This document shows, piece by piece, positions 16,473 through 24,352 of a DNA stretch of 57,216 nt; positions within the stretch are counted from its first letter, which is position 1, and every line of letters begins with the position of its first letter. Both the position numbers and the translations under genes were made by a program. Source of the stretch: an uncultured Anaerolineae bacterium (lineage in GTDB: Bacteria; Chloroflexota; Anaerolineae; JACIWP01); the NCBI GenBank assembly GCA_938049385.1, contig CALIBQ010000056.1, positions 1 through 57,216 on the forward strand, given 5' to 3'. The notes beneath the pieces were generated by a model. It was given only the letters and a program-made list of their open reading frames with translations, was not told the origin of the DNA and searched no databases.

Positions 16473-17654
16473 ATGACATATCGTGCGGGCAGGTTCATCA
16501 TCCTGGTCTCAGTGCTTGCTCTCCTGTTCGGGATGGTGGTGCCGGTACAGGGTGCGCCGGCGGCCAGCGGCCAGGTGGTGCACGTGGTGCGCTGGGGCGA
16601 GACGCTGGAGGGCATTGCGGCGCGCTACGGGGTCAGCGTGTGGGCCATCGTGCAGGCCAACGGGCTGGCCAACCCGAATTATATTTACGTGGGTCAGACC
16701 TTGGTAATTCCGGTGGCCGGCACGCCGGCGCCGGCCGGCGGCACCACTTACGTGGTGCAATGGGGGGATTCCCTGAGCAGTATCGCCTACCGCTTCGGCA
16801 CGACCGTCGAAGCGATTATGCAGGCCAACGGGCTCAGCAATCCCAACTTCATTTACGCCGGCCAGGTGCTGACCATCCCAGGCACCGCCGGCACCCCGCC
16901 CACGTCGCCTCCGCCCCCGCCAGCTCCCACTACGCGCTACGTCGTGCAGTGGGGGGATACGCTGAGCGCCATCGCCTACCGCTTCGGCACGACGGTGGAG
17001 GCCATCATGCGGGCCAATAACCTGGCCAATTCGTGGTACATTTACGCTGGCCAGGTACTGCTCATCCCGAGCGGCACGGCCTTGCCGCCCAGCATGCCGG
17101 CGGCCACCTACTACGTGGTCCAGCCGGGAGACACGCTGGCGCGCATCGCCCTGCGCTACCGCACCACGGTCTGGGCGCTGGCGCAGGCCAACAACCTGCC
17201 CAATCCATCGCTGATTTACCCCGGTCAAGTGCTGGTGATTCCGGGACAGGTCTATCCGCCGACGCCGCGCCCGCCCACCTGGCCGCCCTATCCGACACCG
17301 ACGCCGGTCTCCACCCCAGGCGCGCCGGTGGTGACGCGGCAGTGGGTCGGCCGCATCACCAGCAGTAACTGCACCAACCAGGATACCTGGGAGTTCCGCT
17401 CGGTCCTGCGCGTCTCGGTCATCGGCAAGAAGGGCCTGCCGGTGCGGGTCTCCACGGAAGGATGGCAGACGGTCGGGCTGACCGGCACCAAGCCGGAGTA
17501 CGGCGAGTATGCGGTGGAGTTCGCGCCGTTCAATCAGGGAGTGTATACGGTGACGCCGGAGGGGCTGGGCACCAGCATTCAGGTGCGGCTGGACGGCCGC
17601 TGTACGGCCTATGTGGAGTTTGCGCCGGTGGATGTGACGACCACGAACCCATAA
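16473..17654 (+). CDS. Secreted protein with four LysM domains
   Basis: 393 residues; ATG preceded by GAGGAGG. After a signal peptide ending near VQGAPA come four LysM repeats, each of the form VVQWGDTLSAIAYRFGT...A.NNL..P..IY.GQ.L.IP, at about residues 32-77, 90-137, 150-195 and 210-255. Pro-rich linkers separate the last ones. The C-terminal 110 residues are a beta-rich domain with two Cys that could form a disulfide. LysM domains bind N-acetylglucosamine polymers, so it probably sits on cell-wall glycan. No catalytic domain is seen. Repeats 2 and 3 are very similar even in DNA, indicating recent duplication. Confidence 0.93.
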   Translation: MTYRAGRFIILVSVLALLFGMVVPVQGAPAASGQVVHVVRWGETLEGIAARYGVSVWAIVQANGLANPNYIYVGQTLVIPVAGTPAPAGGTTYVVQWGDSLSSIAYRFGTTVEAIMQANGLSNPNFIYAGQVLTIPGTAGTPPTSPPPPPAPTTRYVVQWGDTLSAIAYRFGTTVEAIMRANNLANSWYIYAGQVLLIPSGTALPPSMPAATYYVVQPGDTLARIALRYRTTVWALAQANNLPNPSLIYPGQVLVIPGQVYPPTPRPPTWPPYPTPTPVSTPGAPVVTRQWVGRITSSNCTNQDTWEFRSVLRVSVIGKKGLPVRVSTEGWQTVGLTGTKPEYGEYAVEFAPFNQGVYTVTPEGLGTSIQVRLDGRCTAYVEFAPVDVTTTNP

Positions 17655-17682
17655 TCGGGGCGCTGGGTTCGTGGGAAGCTGC

Positions 17683-17726
17683 GTGCCTCCCGCCGGCCTT
17701 GGGCCGGCGGGAGGCACTTCATTTTT
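17683..17726 (+). terminator. Rho-independent terminator after the four-LysM gene
   Basis: A perfect 16-bp stem (17683-17698 with 17702-17717) with a 3-base loop is followed by TTCATTTTT. It overlaps the stop codon of the convergent Hint-DUF559 gene. Confidence 0.93.
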
Positions 17727-18852
17727 CGTACCCTGATTGCCGAGAAAGCCCCTGGATCGCGCGCACTTCGGTCAGGAAAGCGTTGATACCCTCGACTTCC
17801 AAATCATAAACCTCTTCCTTGACAACAGCTCTCTCCACAGACACAAGCTTCACTCCCTGTGAATGCGCATTAAAGAAAACGAGATCACCTGGCCGCAGTT
17901 CATCGGCGGGCAACCACACTGCGCTCTGTAAGCTGAACTGCTCCCTACAAGCCTCTCGAAGCCAGGCAAAAACACCCTCTATGTTGTGCAGAACCTCTGT
18001 TGCCGGCACATGGACGACTCGGAGTCCCAGAGATTCCAGATAGGAATCGCGAGCGGCATCATGTGCCTGGGCTTCTTCCCCATCGTGGGCGGCGGCGCCG
18101 TCCACTTCCACAACCAAGCGAGCCTCGCGCGAGTAAAAGTCGGCAATATACCGACCAATGGGATGTTGGCGCCGAAATGCCACCTGCAGATTATTCCTGC
18201 GCAAAACGCACCACAGCTTTCGTTCTGGTGGAGTCATATCACGACGGAGTAAGCGACTCCGACCGCGCAGAGGTCTAGGGATGCCCGACCAATCGGCATG
18301 ACCACCAAGTGAACGCGGAGTTGGCACCACCAGGACATTGTGGCCAGGAGTGAGCCATAACGTCCTATCAGAGTAGGCGTGCTTCAATCCGATAACAGTC
18401 CCCTGATAAGTGTGCCGAAAGATACAAACCACGTGATAAGCGTTTCCGTCAGGTGCGAGAACGTGATCATTCAGACAAATGTCCTCAATTGGGACGAGGG
18501 ACAGCCCCTCCCTAACCCTCCCCGCAAGCGGGGAGGGAAATACGCTTTCCTCTTTCCACGCAACCTGCGATTGATCAGAATTTGGTCCCCTCGCGTGCAG
18601 GGGGACCACAGGGGGCTGTCTACTCGCCAAACCCGCGTACCTCGACAAATACAATCGAAGCCCATTCTTGTTCCCCATTCGGACACACTGGATTGCGTGT
18701 CTGGCAGTGTCAAGGGAATAATACAGGAGGTTGCATTTCTCATACGAATAGCATCCTGGAGCCTCGTGAAAATAAGCCGGCGATTCAATACAGAAACGCT
18801 TTACGTCCTGGTAACCTGTATAGGATATATCATTTTCACTGCCGGCCGACAA
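17719..18852 (-). pseudogene. Hint (intein-like) domain with embedded DUF559 endonuclease, disrupted
   Basis: The main frame (17719-18852) contains a Hint core starting at PIEDICLNDHVLAPDG and LWLTPGHNVLV, then a DUF559/Vsr-like nuclease (MTPPERKLW, RRQHPIGRYIADFY, VVEVDG, RVVHVPATEV), then the Hint end (ELRPGDLVFF, VYDLEVEGINAFLTE). The Hint N-terminus lies in another frame: C-I-C-R-G-T-R-V at 18653-18630. Between them is a 119-bp inverted-repeat element. Removing 18501-18619 restores one frame of 271 residues from that Cys. The usual C-terminal His-Asn is not seen, so splicing is doubtful. No host protein is identified upstream. GC content is clearly lower than around it. Confidence 0.78.
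18501..18619. mobile_element. 119-bp inverted-repeat (MITE/REP-like) insertion in the Hint gene
   Basis: Ends are ACAGCCCC and GGGGCTGT. Inside are a stem CCCTCCCCGC/GCGGGGAGGG with an AA loop and a second stem GGTCCCC/GGGGACC. The length is 2 modulo 3, which matches the frame change seen in the host gene. No coding potential beyond in-frame read-through. Confidence 0.72.
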
Positions 18853-18911
18853 CGGAGCCAGAAACCAAGCCCACCAATCTCTCAGAGACGCCCAACACCA
18901 TCCCTTTTCTT

Positions 18912-18940
18912 TTGCACGAACCCACCGGCCGTGCTATAGT
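18912..18940 (+). promoter_or_regulatory. Promoter for the GalT-like gene
   Basis: TTGCAC, 17 bases, TATAGT with TGC before the -10 (extended -10), about 45 bases before the ATG at 18986. Confidence 0.7.
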
Positions 18941-18985
18941 CTCGCCCAGCCTCGAACATCGAGGGGTTTTGCGAACGGAGGGTCT

Positions 18986-20068
18986 ATGGGAGGCACCGCA
19001 GTTCCTCATATCACAGAATTGACCGACCTGATCGCACGGCTCCCGGCGGAGGAGCGGGAGCGCGTCGAGCGCATCTTCCTGGTCAGCAAGTCGGTGGGCC
19101 GGCTCCACGTCCCGCCGGCCATGCGGGATTGGGTGGAGGCCAACTTCGGTTCGCTGGAAGCAGTGCAAGAGCAGACCATCGTGCGGGTAACCAACCGCAT
19201 CACTCTGGAGGGGACCTTGTTCAACCCTCTGCGCGGGCGCCGGCCCCTGCCGATGGGCCCCGCCAGGCTGGAGGAGGATATCATCGCAACACAGGGCGAT
19301 ATGTTCTGCGACCCCGAGAACCAGACGCCGGCCGATATCTTCGGCCGGGTGCGCGGGAAGCATGCCCTGACCGCCAGCAATGTGGCCAAATGCGACGCGC
19401 TCCACGGCGTGGTCGTTTTCCATGAGCACCATCCTTTGCGCTTCAGCGAGGAGCAGGTGATAGACTATTTCGACGTGGCACTGCGCTGGGCGAAAGAGGC
19501 GCACAATGCCGACCGCGGCGCGCGCTACTTCTTTTTCCTGTGGAACTGCTTGTGGAAGGCCGGCGCTTCCATCCTTCACGGCCACGCCCAGATGACACTG
19601 ACCAGGGACATGCACTATCCGAAGGTGGAGCACTGGCGCCGCTCTGCCCAGCTCTATCAATTAGGACATGGGACGAACTATTTCGACGACCTCATTGCCG
19701 TGCACCGTGCGCTGGGGCTGACCGTTGATATGCCCGGCGCGGTCATCCTGGCCCATCTGACCCCTATCAAAGAGAAGGAGATGCTGATCATCGGCGAGCG
19801 GCCGGATATCCCCTTCCGCCAGGCGGTCTACCGGGCGCTGGAGACGTTGGTTGGCCGGCTGGACAGCCAGAGCTTCAGCCTGGCGCTGTACTGGCGCCCA
19901 GTTGACGGCGTAAGCGAGGACTGGGAGGGCTTCCCTACCATCGTGCGCCTGGTGGATCGCGGCCCGCTGTACAGCCGCACCGCCGACGTTGGCTCCATGG
20001 AGCTGTACGCCGCCAGCGTCGTGAGCAGTGATCCCTTTGACGTGGCACGCGCACTGCGCGCAGCATGA
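18986..20068 (+). CDS. HIT-superfamily, galactose-1-phosphate uridylyltransferase-like protein
   Basis: 360 residues; the ATG follows GGAGGG. The catalytic-type motif LHGHAQM (His198, His200, Gln202) resembles the nucleotidyl-transfer histidine region of GalT in the HIT superfamily, and ASNVAKCDALHGVVVFHEHHP fits the first half of a GalT-like fold. The two Zn-binding Cys of classical GalT are not evident. It could transfer or hydrolyse a nucleotidyl group on a sugar phosphate, but the substrate is open. It has its own promoter; the next gene has its own too. Confidence 0.78.
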   Translation: MGGTAVPHITELTDLIARLPAEERERVERIFLVSKSVGRLHVPPAMRDWVEANFGSLEAVQEQTIVRVTNRITLEGTLFNPLRGRRPLPMGPARLEEDIIATQGDMFCDPENQTPADIFGRVRGKHALTASNVAKCDALHGVVVFHEHHPLRFSEEQVIDYFDVALRWAKEAHNADRGARYFFFLWNCLWKAGASILHGHAQMTLTRDMHYPKVEHWRRSAQLYQLGHGTNYFDDLIAVHRALGLTVDMPGAVILAHLTPIKEKEMLIIGERPDIPFRQAVYRALETLVGRLDSQSFSLALYWRPVDGVSEDWEGFPTIVRLVDRGPLYSRTADVGSMELYAASVVSSDPFDVARALRAA

Positions 20069-20161
20069 GCCGAGAAAGGATGCTGTCACCTGATGGGCAT
20101 AGGAGATAAAGCCTGCCAACAGGCGGTGATTTCCGCCTGTTTCGCCGGCTGGCCAAAATTA

Positions 20162-20170
20162 TGTTATAAT
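20162..20170 (+). promoter_or_regulatory. Extended -10 promoter for the thioredoxin-CcdA fusion
   Basis: TGT followed by TATAAT (20165-20170). The -35 region is weak. Its position means that start codons at or before 20170 cannot be used, which supports the TTG at 20227. Confidence 0.65.
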
Positions 20171-20226
20171 TGGTCGTACTGCGGAGAGGGGGGACAACCA
20201 CATTATATTCAAGGAGGGTGACCGCA

Positions 20227-22212
20227 TTGACTCAGCGCCATCATCTCTGGTTCGGGTTGCTGGCCGGCATACTGCTGGCCGCTGTGCTCTTTTCTGTCCT
20301 CGTCACGGCGCAGGCACCGGTGGTGCAAATGTATCTGTTCCACTCACCGGACTGCCCGGACTGTCAGGAAGTAGTGAGCTTCCTGCCAGCGCTACAGGAG
20401 AAGTTCGGTGCCTCGCTGGAAGTGCGGCTGATGGATATTAATGATGCCGGCACGTACCAGTTCCTGCAAGCCCTGGAAAGCACCTACGGCATCGGCGCCG
20501 ACAGGGCCACCATCCCGGAGGCTTTCCTGGGCGATACAGTGCTCCTGGGCAGGGAGGAGATTGAGACGAAGCTCGAAAGCACGGTCCAGCGGCTTCTGGA
20601 GGCCGGTGGGGCAGCGTTCCCCACGCCTGCGCCAACCCCTACCCCCGCGGCACCGACTGCCCGTCCGACCAAGCCGTTCATCCCCACTGTCACTCCGCAC
20701 CCTGCCGGCAGTGTGCCCGGCGCAGTGCACATCATGCTTTTCTTCTCGCCGACCTGCCCGCACTGCGAGCACATCCGCGCCGATGTGATGCCCAAGATTT
20801 ACGAGAAGTACGGCGAGAAGGTCGTGGTGCGGGAGTTCGACGTCACCAACCCCTACTATTTCGCGCTGGAGCTGGCCATTGAGGAAAAGGCCGGCATGCC
20901 GGAGAACCAGCGCGGCTATATCCCGCTGATGATCATCGGACGCTACCTCCTCCCCGACGCCAACGTCATCGAGACCTCCCTGGAAGGACTGATTGACGAA
21001 TATTTGGCCCAGGGCGGTGCGCCGTGGCCGATAGACCCGATGTACTTCGAGCCGCCGCAGGGCACCATCACGCCGCCGGCGCCATCAGCCGCCAGCACTG
21101 CCCAACCGACCGGCACACCTGCGCCGGCCGGCGCATCCGGCAAGACCGTCCACATGGCCTATTTCTCCAAGGCCGGCTGTCAGGAATGCGACCGCGCCCA
21201 GTACGAGATCAATTACCTGAAAAGCAAGTATCCCAACCTTGATGTCTCGCTGTTCGATGTCAATGAGTACGCCGCGCTCAACGAGTGGTTGTGCACGAAG
21301 TACAATGTGCCGGAGCGCTTCCGGTTGACCGCGCCGGCCATCTTCGTCGGCCAGGATTACCTCGTGGGCACTGATGTCAGCACCGCCAAAATCGAGGCGC
21401 TCATCCAGAAGTATCAGGCCACCGGTGCCGAGGTAACCTGGGAGAACTGGGAGCAGGAGGCGCCCAACGCACAGTCGCGCATCATCGAGCGCTTCAAGTC
21501 CTTCGGCGCGCTGACGGTGGCGGCCGCCGGCCTCATTGACGGGCTGAACCCGTGTGCCTTCGCCACCCTGGTCTTTTTCATCTCGTACCTGGCCTTTGTC
21601 GGGCGCAGGGGGCGCGACATCCTGATGGTCGGTGCCAGCTTTGCCCTGGGCGTCTTCCTGACCTACTTGTTGGTGGGTGTGGGGCTGTACCAGGTGCTGA
21701 CGCGCCTCCCCTTCCTGACCACGCTGGGCAAATGGGTGTACGGCATCACAGCGGCGCTGTGTCTCTTGCTCGCGGTGCTGAGCTTCCTGGATTATCTTCA
21801 GGCGCGGCGCGGCAAACATGAGAAAATGACGTTGAGACTGCCTATGCAGTTGCGCCGGCGCATCAACCAGGTCATCCGCGAGAGCGCTTCCGCCCAGGCC
21901 ATCGCCGGCGTAGCTTTCGTCACCGGCTTCGTCATCTCGCTCATCGAGCTGGCCTGCACCGGCCAGGTCTATCTGCCTACCATCCTGTTCGTCATGGGCG
22001 TGCCGGAGATGCGGGCGAAGGCATTCCTGTATCTCCTGCTCTATAACCTGCTCTTCATCACCCCGCTGATCGTGGTATTCGTGCTGGCCTATCTCGGCAC
22101 CACGTCGGAGCAGTTGGGGCGCTTCGTGAACACCAACACCGCGCGCATCAAGCTGGCGACGGCCCTGCTCTTCATTGTACTGGGCGCTTGGCTGGTCACC
22201 CTGCTGGTGTGA
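20227..22212 (+). CDS. Triple thioredoxin-like domain fused to a CcdA/DsbD-type membrane domain
   Basis: 661 residues from a TTG that has AAGGAGG 9 bases upstream. Order: membrane helix (about 7-28), three thioredoxin-like domains with CPDC (43-46), CPHC (177-180) and CQEC (318-321), Pro/Thr-rich linkers between them, then about six membrane helices with the two cysteines of CcdA-type transporters (Cys443 in GLNPCAFAT, Cys577 in ELACTGQVYLP). This should carry electrons from cytoplasmic thioredoxin across the membrane to thiols outside. It is a DsbD-like relay with all periplasmic domains placed before the membrane domain. The AlaX-like gene follows after 14 bases. Confidence 0.9.
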   Translation: MTQRHHLWFGLLAGILLAAVLFSVLVTAQAPVVQMYLFHSPDCPDCQEVVSFLPALQEKFGASLEVRLMDINDAGTYQFLQALESTYGIGADRATIPEAFLGDTVLLGREEIETKLESTVQRLLEAGGAAFPTPAPTPTPAAPTARPTKPFIPTVTPHPAGSVPGAVHIMLFFSPTCPHCEHIRADVMPKIYEKYGEKVVVREFDVTNPYYFALELAIEEKAGMPENQRGYIPLMIIGRYLLPDANVIETSLEGLIDEYLAQGGAPWPIDPMYFEPPQGTITPPAPSAASTAQPTGTPAPAGASGKTVHMAYFSKAGCQECDRAQYEINYLKSKYPNLDVSLFDVNEYAALNEWLCTKYNVPERFRLTAPAIFVGQDYLVGTDVSTAKIEALIQKYQATGAEVTWENWEQEAPNAQSRIIERFKSFGALTVAAAGLIDGLNPCAFATLVFFISYLAFVGRRGRDILMVGASFALGVFLTYLLVGVGLYQVLTRLPFLTTLGKWVYGITAALCLLLAVLSFLDYLQARRGKHEKMTLRLPMQLRRRINQVIRESASAQAIAGVAFVTGFVISLIELACTGQVYLPTILFVMGVPEMRAKAFLYLLLYNLLFITPLIVVFVLAYLGTTSEQLGRFVNTNTARIKLATALLFIVLGAWLVTLLV

Positions 22213-22226
22213 GCTGGGATGGCGTT

Positions 22227-23441
22227 ATGACCGTGAAGCTGTATTACGAGGACCCCTACCTGACGGAGTTCGAGGCCCGGGTGGTGCGCCGGCGGGAAAT
22301 GGACGGCCGGCCAGCGGTGGTGCTGGAGCGCACCGCCTTTTACCCGACCGGCGGCGGCCAGCCCCATGATGCGGGCTGGCTGAACGACGTGCCGGTGCTG
22401 GATGTCCTGCTGGATGAGGAAACGGATGAAGTAGTGCACGTCCTGGCCGGCCCGCTGGACGCTCCTGCGGTTACAGGCCGGCTGAACTGGGAGCGCCGGC
22501 ACGATCACATGCAGCAGCACACCGGTCAGCACATCCTTTCCGAGGCATTCATGCGCGTGAACGGGGCCCAGACGGTCTCCTTCCATCTGGGCGAGGATGC
22601 CAGCACCATTGACCTGGACCGGGCACCGATCACCGCAGAGGAACTGCACGCCGCGGAGGAGCTGGCCAATCGCATCGTCTTCGAGAACCGGCCAGTGGTC
22701 GCGCGCTTTCTGACGCCGGCGGAGGTGCCGCAGGTGCCCTTCCGCAAGCCGCCGGCGGTGTCGGAAAACGTCCGCCTGGTGGAGGTAACCGGTTTCGACT
22801 GGTCGGCCTGCGGCGGCACCCACTGCCGGAGCACGGGCGAGGTCGGCCTCATCCATATCGCCGGCGTCGAACGCCGTGGGCGCGAGACACGCGTGACCTT
22901 CCTGTGCGGCCGGCGCGCTTTGGAGGATTACCGCCGCAAGGAAGCGGTGCTCCAGGATGTGTGCACCTTCCTGACCACGGGCTGGCAGGTCCTGCCGGAT
23001 ATCGTCCGCAAGATGGACGAGGAGCGCCGCTCCGCCCAGCGGCAGTTGCAGAAAGCGCGGGAGGAGCTGGCCGGCCTGGAAGCGGCCGCTCTGCTCGCCG
23101 GCGCGGAGCAGGTTGGGGCCTTTCGGGTGGTGCGCAGGGTGTTTGCCGATCGCGAGCCGGCGGCGGTCAAGCAGTTAGCTAGCCGGCTTTCGGAGCATGC
23201 CGGCGTGGTAGCACTGCTGGGCTGGCAGGGGCCGGATAAAGGGCAGTTGTTCCTTGGCCGCTCCGCCGATGTGCCGGCCGACATGCAGGCACTCCTGCGG
23301 CAGGTGTGTGCACAGGTAGGCGGCGGGGGCGGCGGCCGGCCCGATTTCGCCCAGGGAGGCGGTATGCCGGCCAGCCGTGTGGCGGAGGCGCTTGAGCTGG
23401 CAGTAGCGTACTTGGCCGGCGGCGCAGGGTCCAGCGCATGA
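22227..23441 (+). CDS. Alanyl-tRNA editing-type protein (AlaX-like with DHHA1 region)
   Basis: 404 residues from the ATG at 22227 (an in-frame ATG at 22188 lies inside the previous gene). N-terminal FYPTGGGQ, then QQHTGQHIL (His98, His102) and CGGTHC (Cys195, His199) give the four zinc ligands of the AlaRS editing domain. The second half has a coiled-coil (about 255-285) and a DHHA1-like end with GGGGGGRPDFAQGGG. It probably hydrolyses mischarged Ser- or Gly-tRNA(Ala) in the cytoplasm. There is no aminoacylation domain, so it is a stand-alone editor, not AlaRS. Confidence 0.88.
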   Translation: MTVKLYYEDPYLTEFEARVVRRREMDGRPAVVLERTAFYPTGGGQPHDAGWLNDVPVLDVLLDEETDEVVHVLAGPLDAPAVTGRLNWERRHDHMQQHTGQHILSEAFMRVNGAQTVSFHLGEDASTIDLDRAPITAEELHAAEELANRIVFENRPVVARFLTPAEVPQVPFRKPPAVSENVRLVEVTGFDWSACGGTHCRSTGEVGLIHIAGVERRGRETRVTFLCGRRALEDYRRKEAVLQDVCTFLTTGWQVLPDIVRKMDEERRSAQRQLQKAREELAGLEAAALLAGAEQVGAFRVVRRVFADREPAAVKQLASRLSEHAGVVALLGWQGPDKGQLFLGRSADVPADMQALLRQVCAQVGGGGGGRPDFAQGGGMPASRVAEALELAVAYLAGGAGSSA

Positions 23442-23464
23442 ACCCATCGAACAGGAGGGCGGCA

Positions 23465-24349
23465 ATGGAACCGGGAATGCGGGAGGTCGCTCCAGGGATA
23501 TTGGTAAAGCGGGACAGCCGGGGCACAAACCTGGGCGCCATTGTCACCAGTTACGGCATCGTGGTGGTGGACACGCCCCTGATTCCCCGGGAAGCGCGCG
23601 CCTGGCGTGCAGAGCTGGAGGCCGTGACCGGCAAGAAGCCCATCTACGTCATCAACACCGATCACCACAAAGGGCATGCCCTGGGCAACGTCTTTTTCGA
23701 CGCGCCGGCTGTCGCCCACATGGTGGCCTGGAAGCATATGCGCGGCTACGGCGACAATTTCAAACAGCGGCTGGCAGACCGCTATCGGGATAAGGACCCA
23801 GAGACCGCCCGCGAGTTGCTCCATCTGGACATTCAACTGCCGGAGCTGACTTTCGAGGAACGGATGACCCTCTACTTGGGGGATACAGTAGTGGATATCA
23901 TGTACGCCGGCGGACATACGCCGGCCTCGTCCATCGTCTATGTCCCTCGGGCTCGGGTGGCTTTTGCCGGCGACCTGGTGGTGTGCAACATGCATCCCTT
24001 CATGGCCCAGGGAAGCTCTGCCGAATGGGTGCGCGCCTTGGAACAACTCAAGGGCATGCCCATTGACGTGCTGGTGCCGGGACATGGGGAGGTGTGCGAT
24101 AAGCAGGTCCTCGAACCCCTGCTGGACTACCTGCGGGTAGCGCGGGAGCTGATCCGGCAGGAGTACCTCGCCGGCCATTCGAAGTCCGAGGCAGCGCGCA
24201 ATGTGCTGACCAAAATTATCGGGTTCTTCCCCCGCAAACCGTCCGCCGGCGTCAAGCTGGAGGCCAAAATCAAATCCGGGCTGGGACACGTCTACGACGA
24301 AATCCGCCGCGAAGAAGAACAGAAAGCGGCTAGCCGCGCCACGGCTTGA
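23465..24349 (+). CDS. Metallo-beta-lactamase-fold protein with altered metal motif
   Basis: 294 residues from the ATG at 23465, which follows AGGAGG; an ATG at 23438 overlaps the AlaX-like stop. The fold is clear from GIVVVDTPL, YAGGHTPASSIVY, VAFAGDLV and LVPGHGEV. The first motif reads NTDHHKGH in place of NTHxHxDH: the first His is Asp66 and the usual Asp is Gly70, while His68 and His71 remain. Metal binding may be partial or different. Function unknown. It converges with the LuxR-Kelch gene, leaving only 3 bases between stops. Confidence 0.82.
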   Translation: MEPGMREVAPGILVKRDSRGTNLGAIVTSYGIVVVDTPLIPREARAWRAELEAVTGKKPIYVINTDHHKGHALGNVFFDAPAVAHMVAWKHMRGYGDNFKQRLADRYRDKDPETARELLHLDIQLPELTFEERMTLYLGDTVVDIMYAGGHTPASSIVYVPRARVAFAGDLVVCNMHPFMAQGSSAEWVRALEQLKGMPIDVLVPGHGEVCDKQVLEPLLDYLRVARELIRQEYLAGHSKSEAARNVLTKIIGFFPRKPSAGVKLEAKIKSGLGHVYDEIRREEEQKAASRATA

Positions 24350-24352
24350 CGC

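Noticed and set aside
16590-17250. Direct DNA repeats of about 170-200 bp
   Set aside because: They are the four LysM domains of one gene.
18379-19022. Plus-strand open frames over the Hint gene
   Set aside because: They are shadows of the minus-strand gene and the inserted element, with no start signal or known domain.
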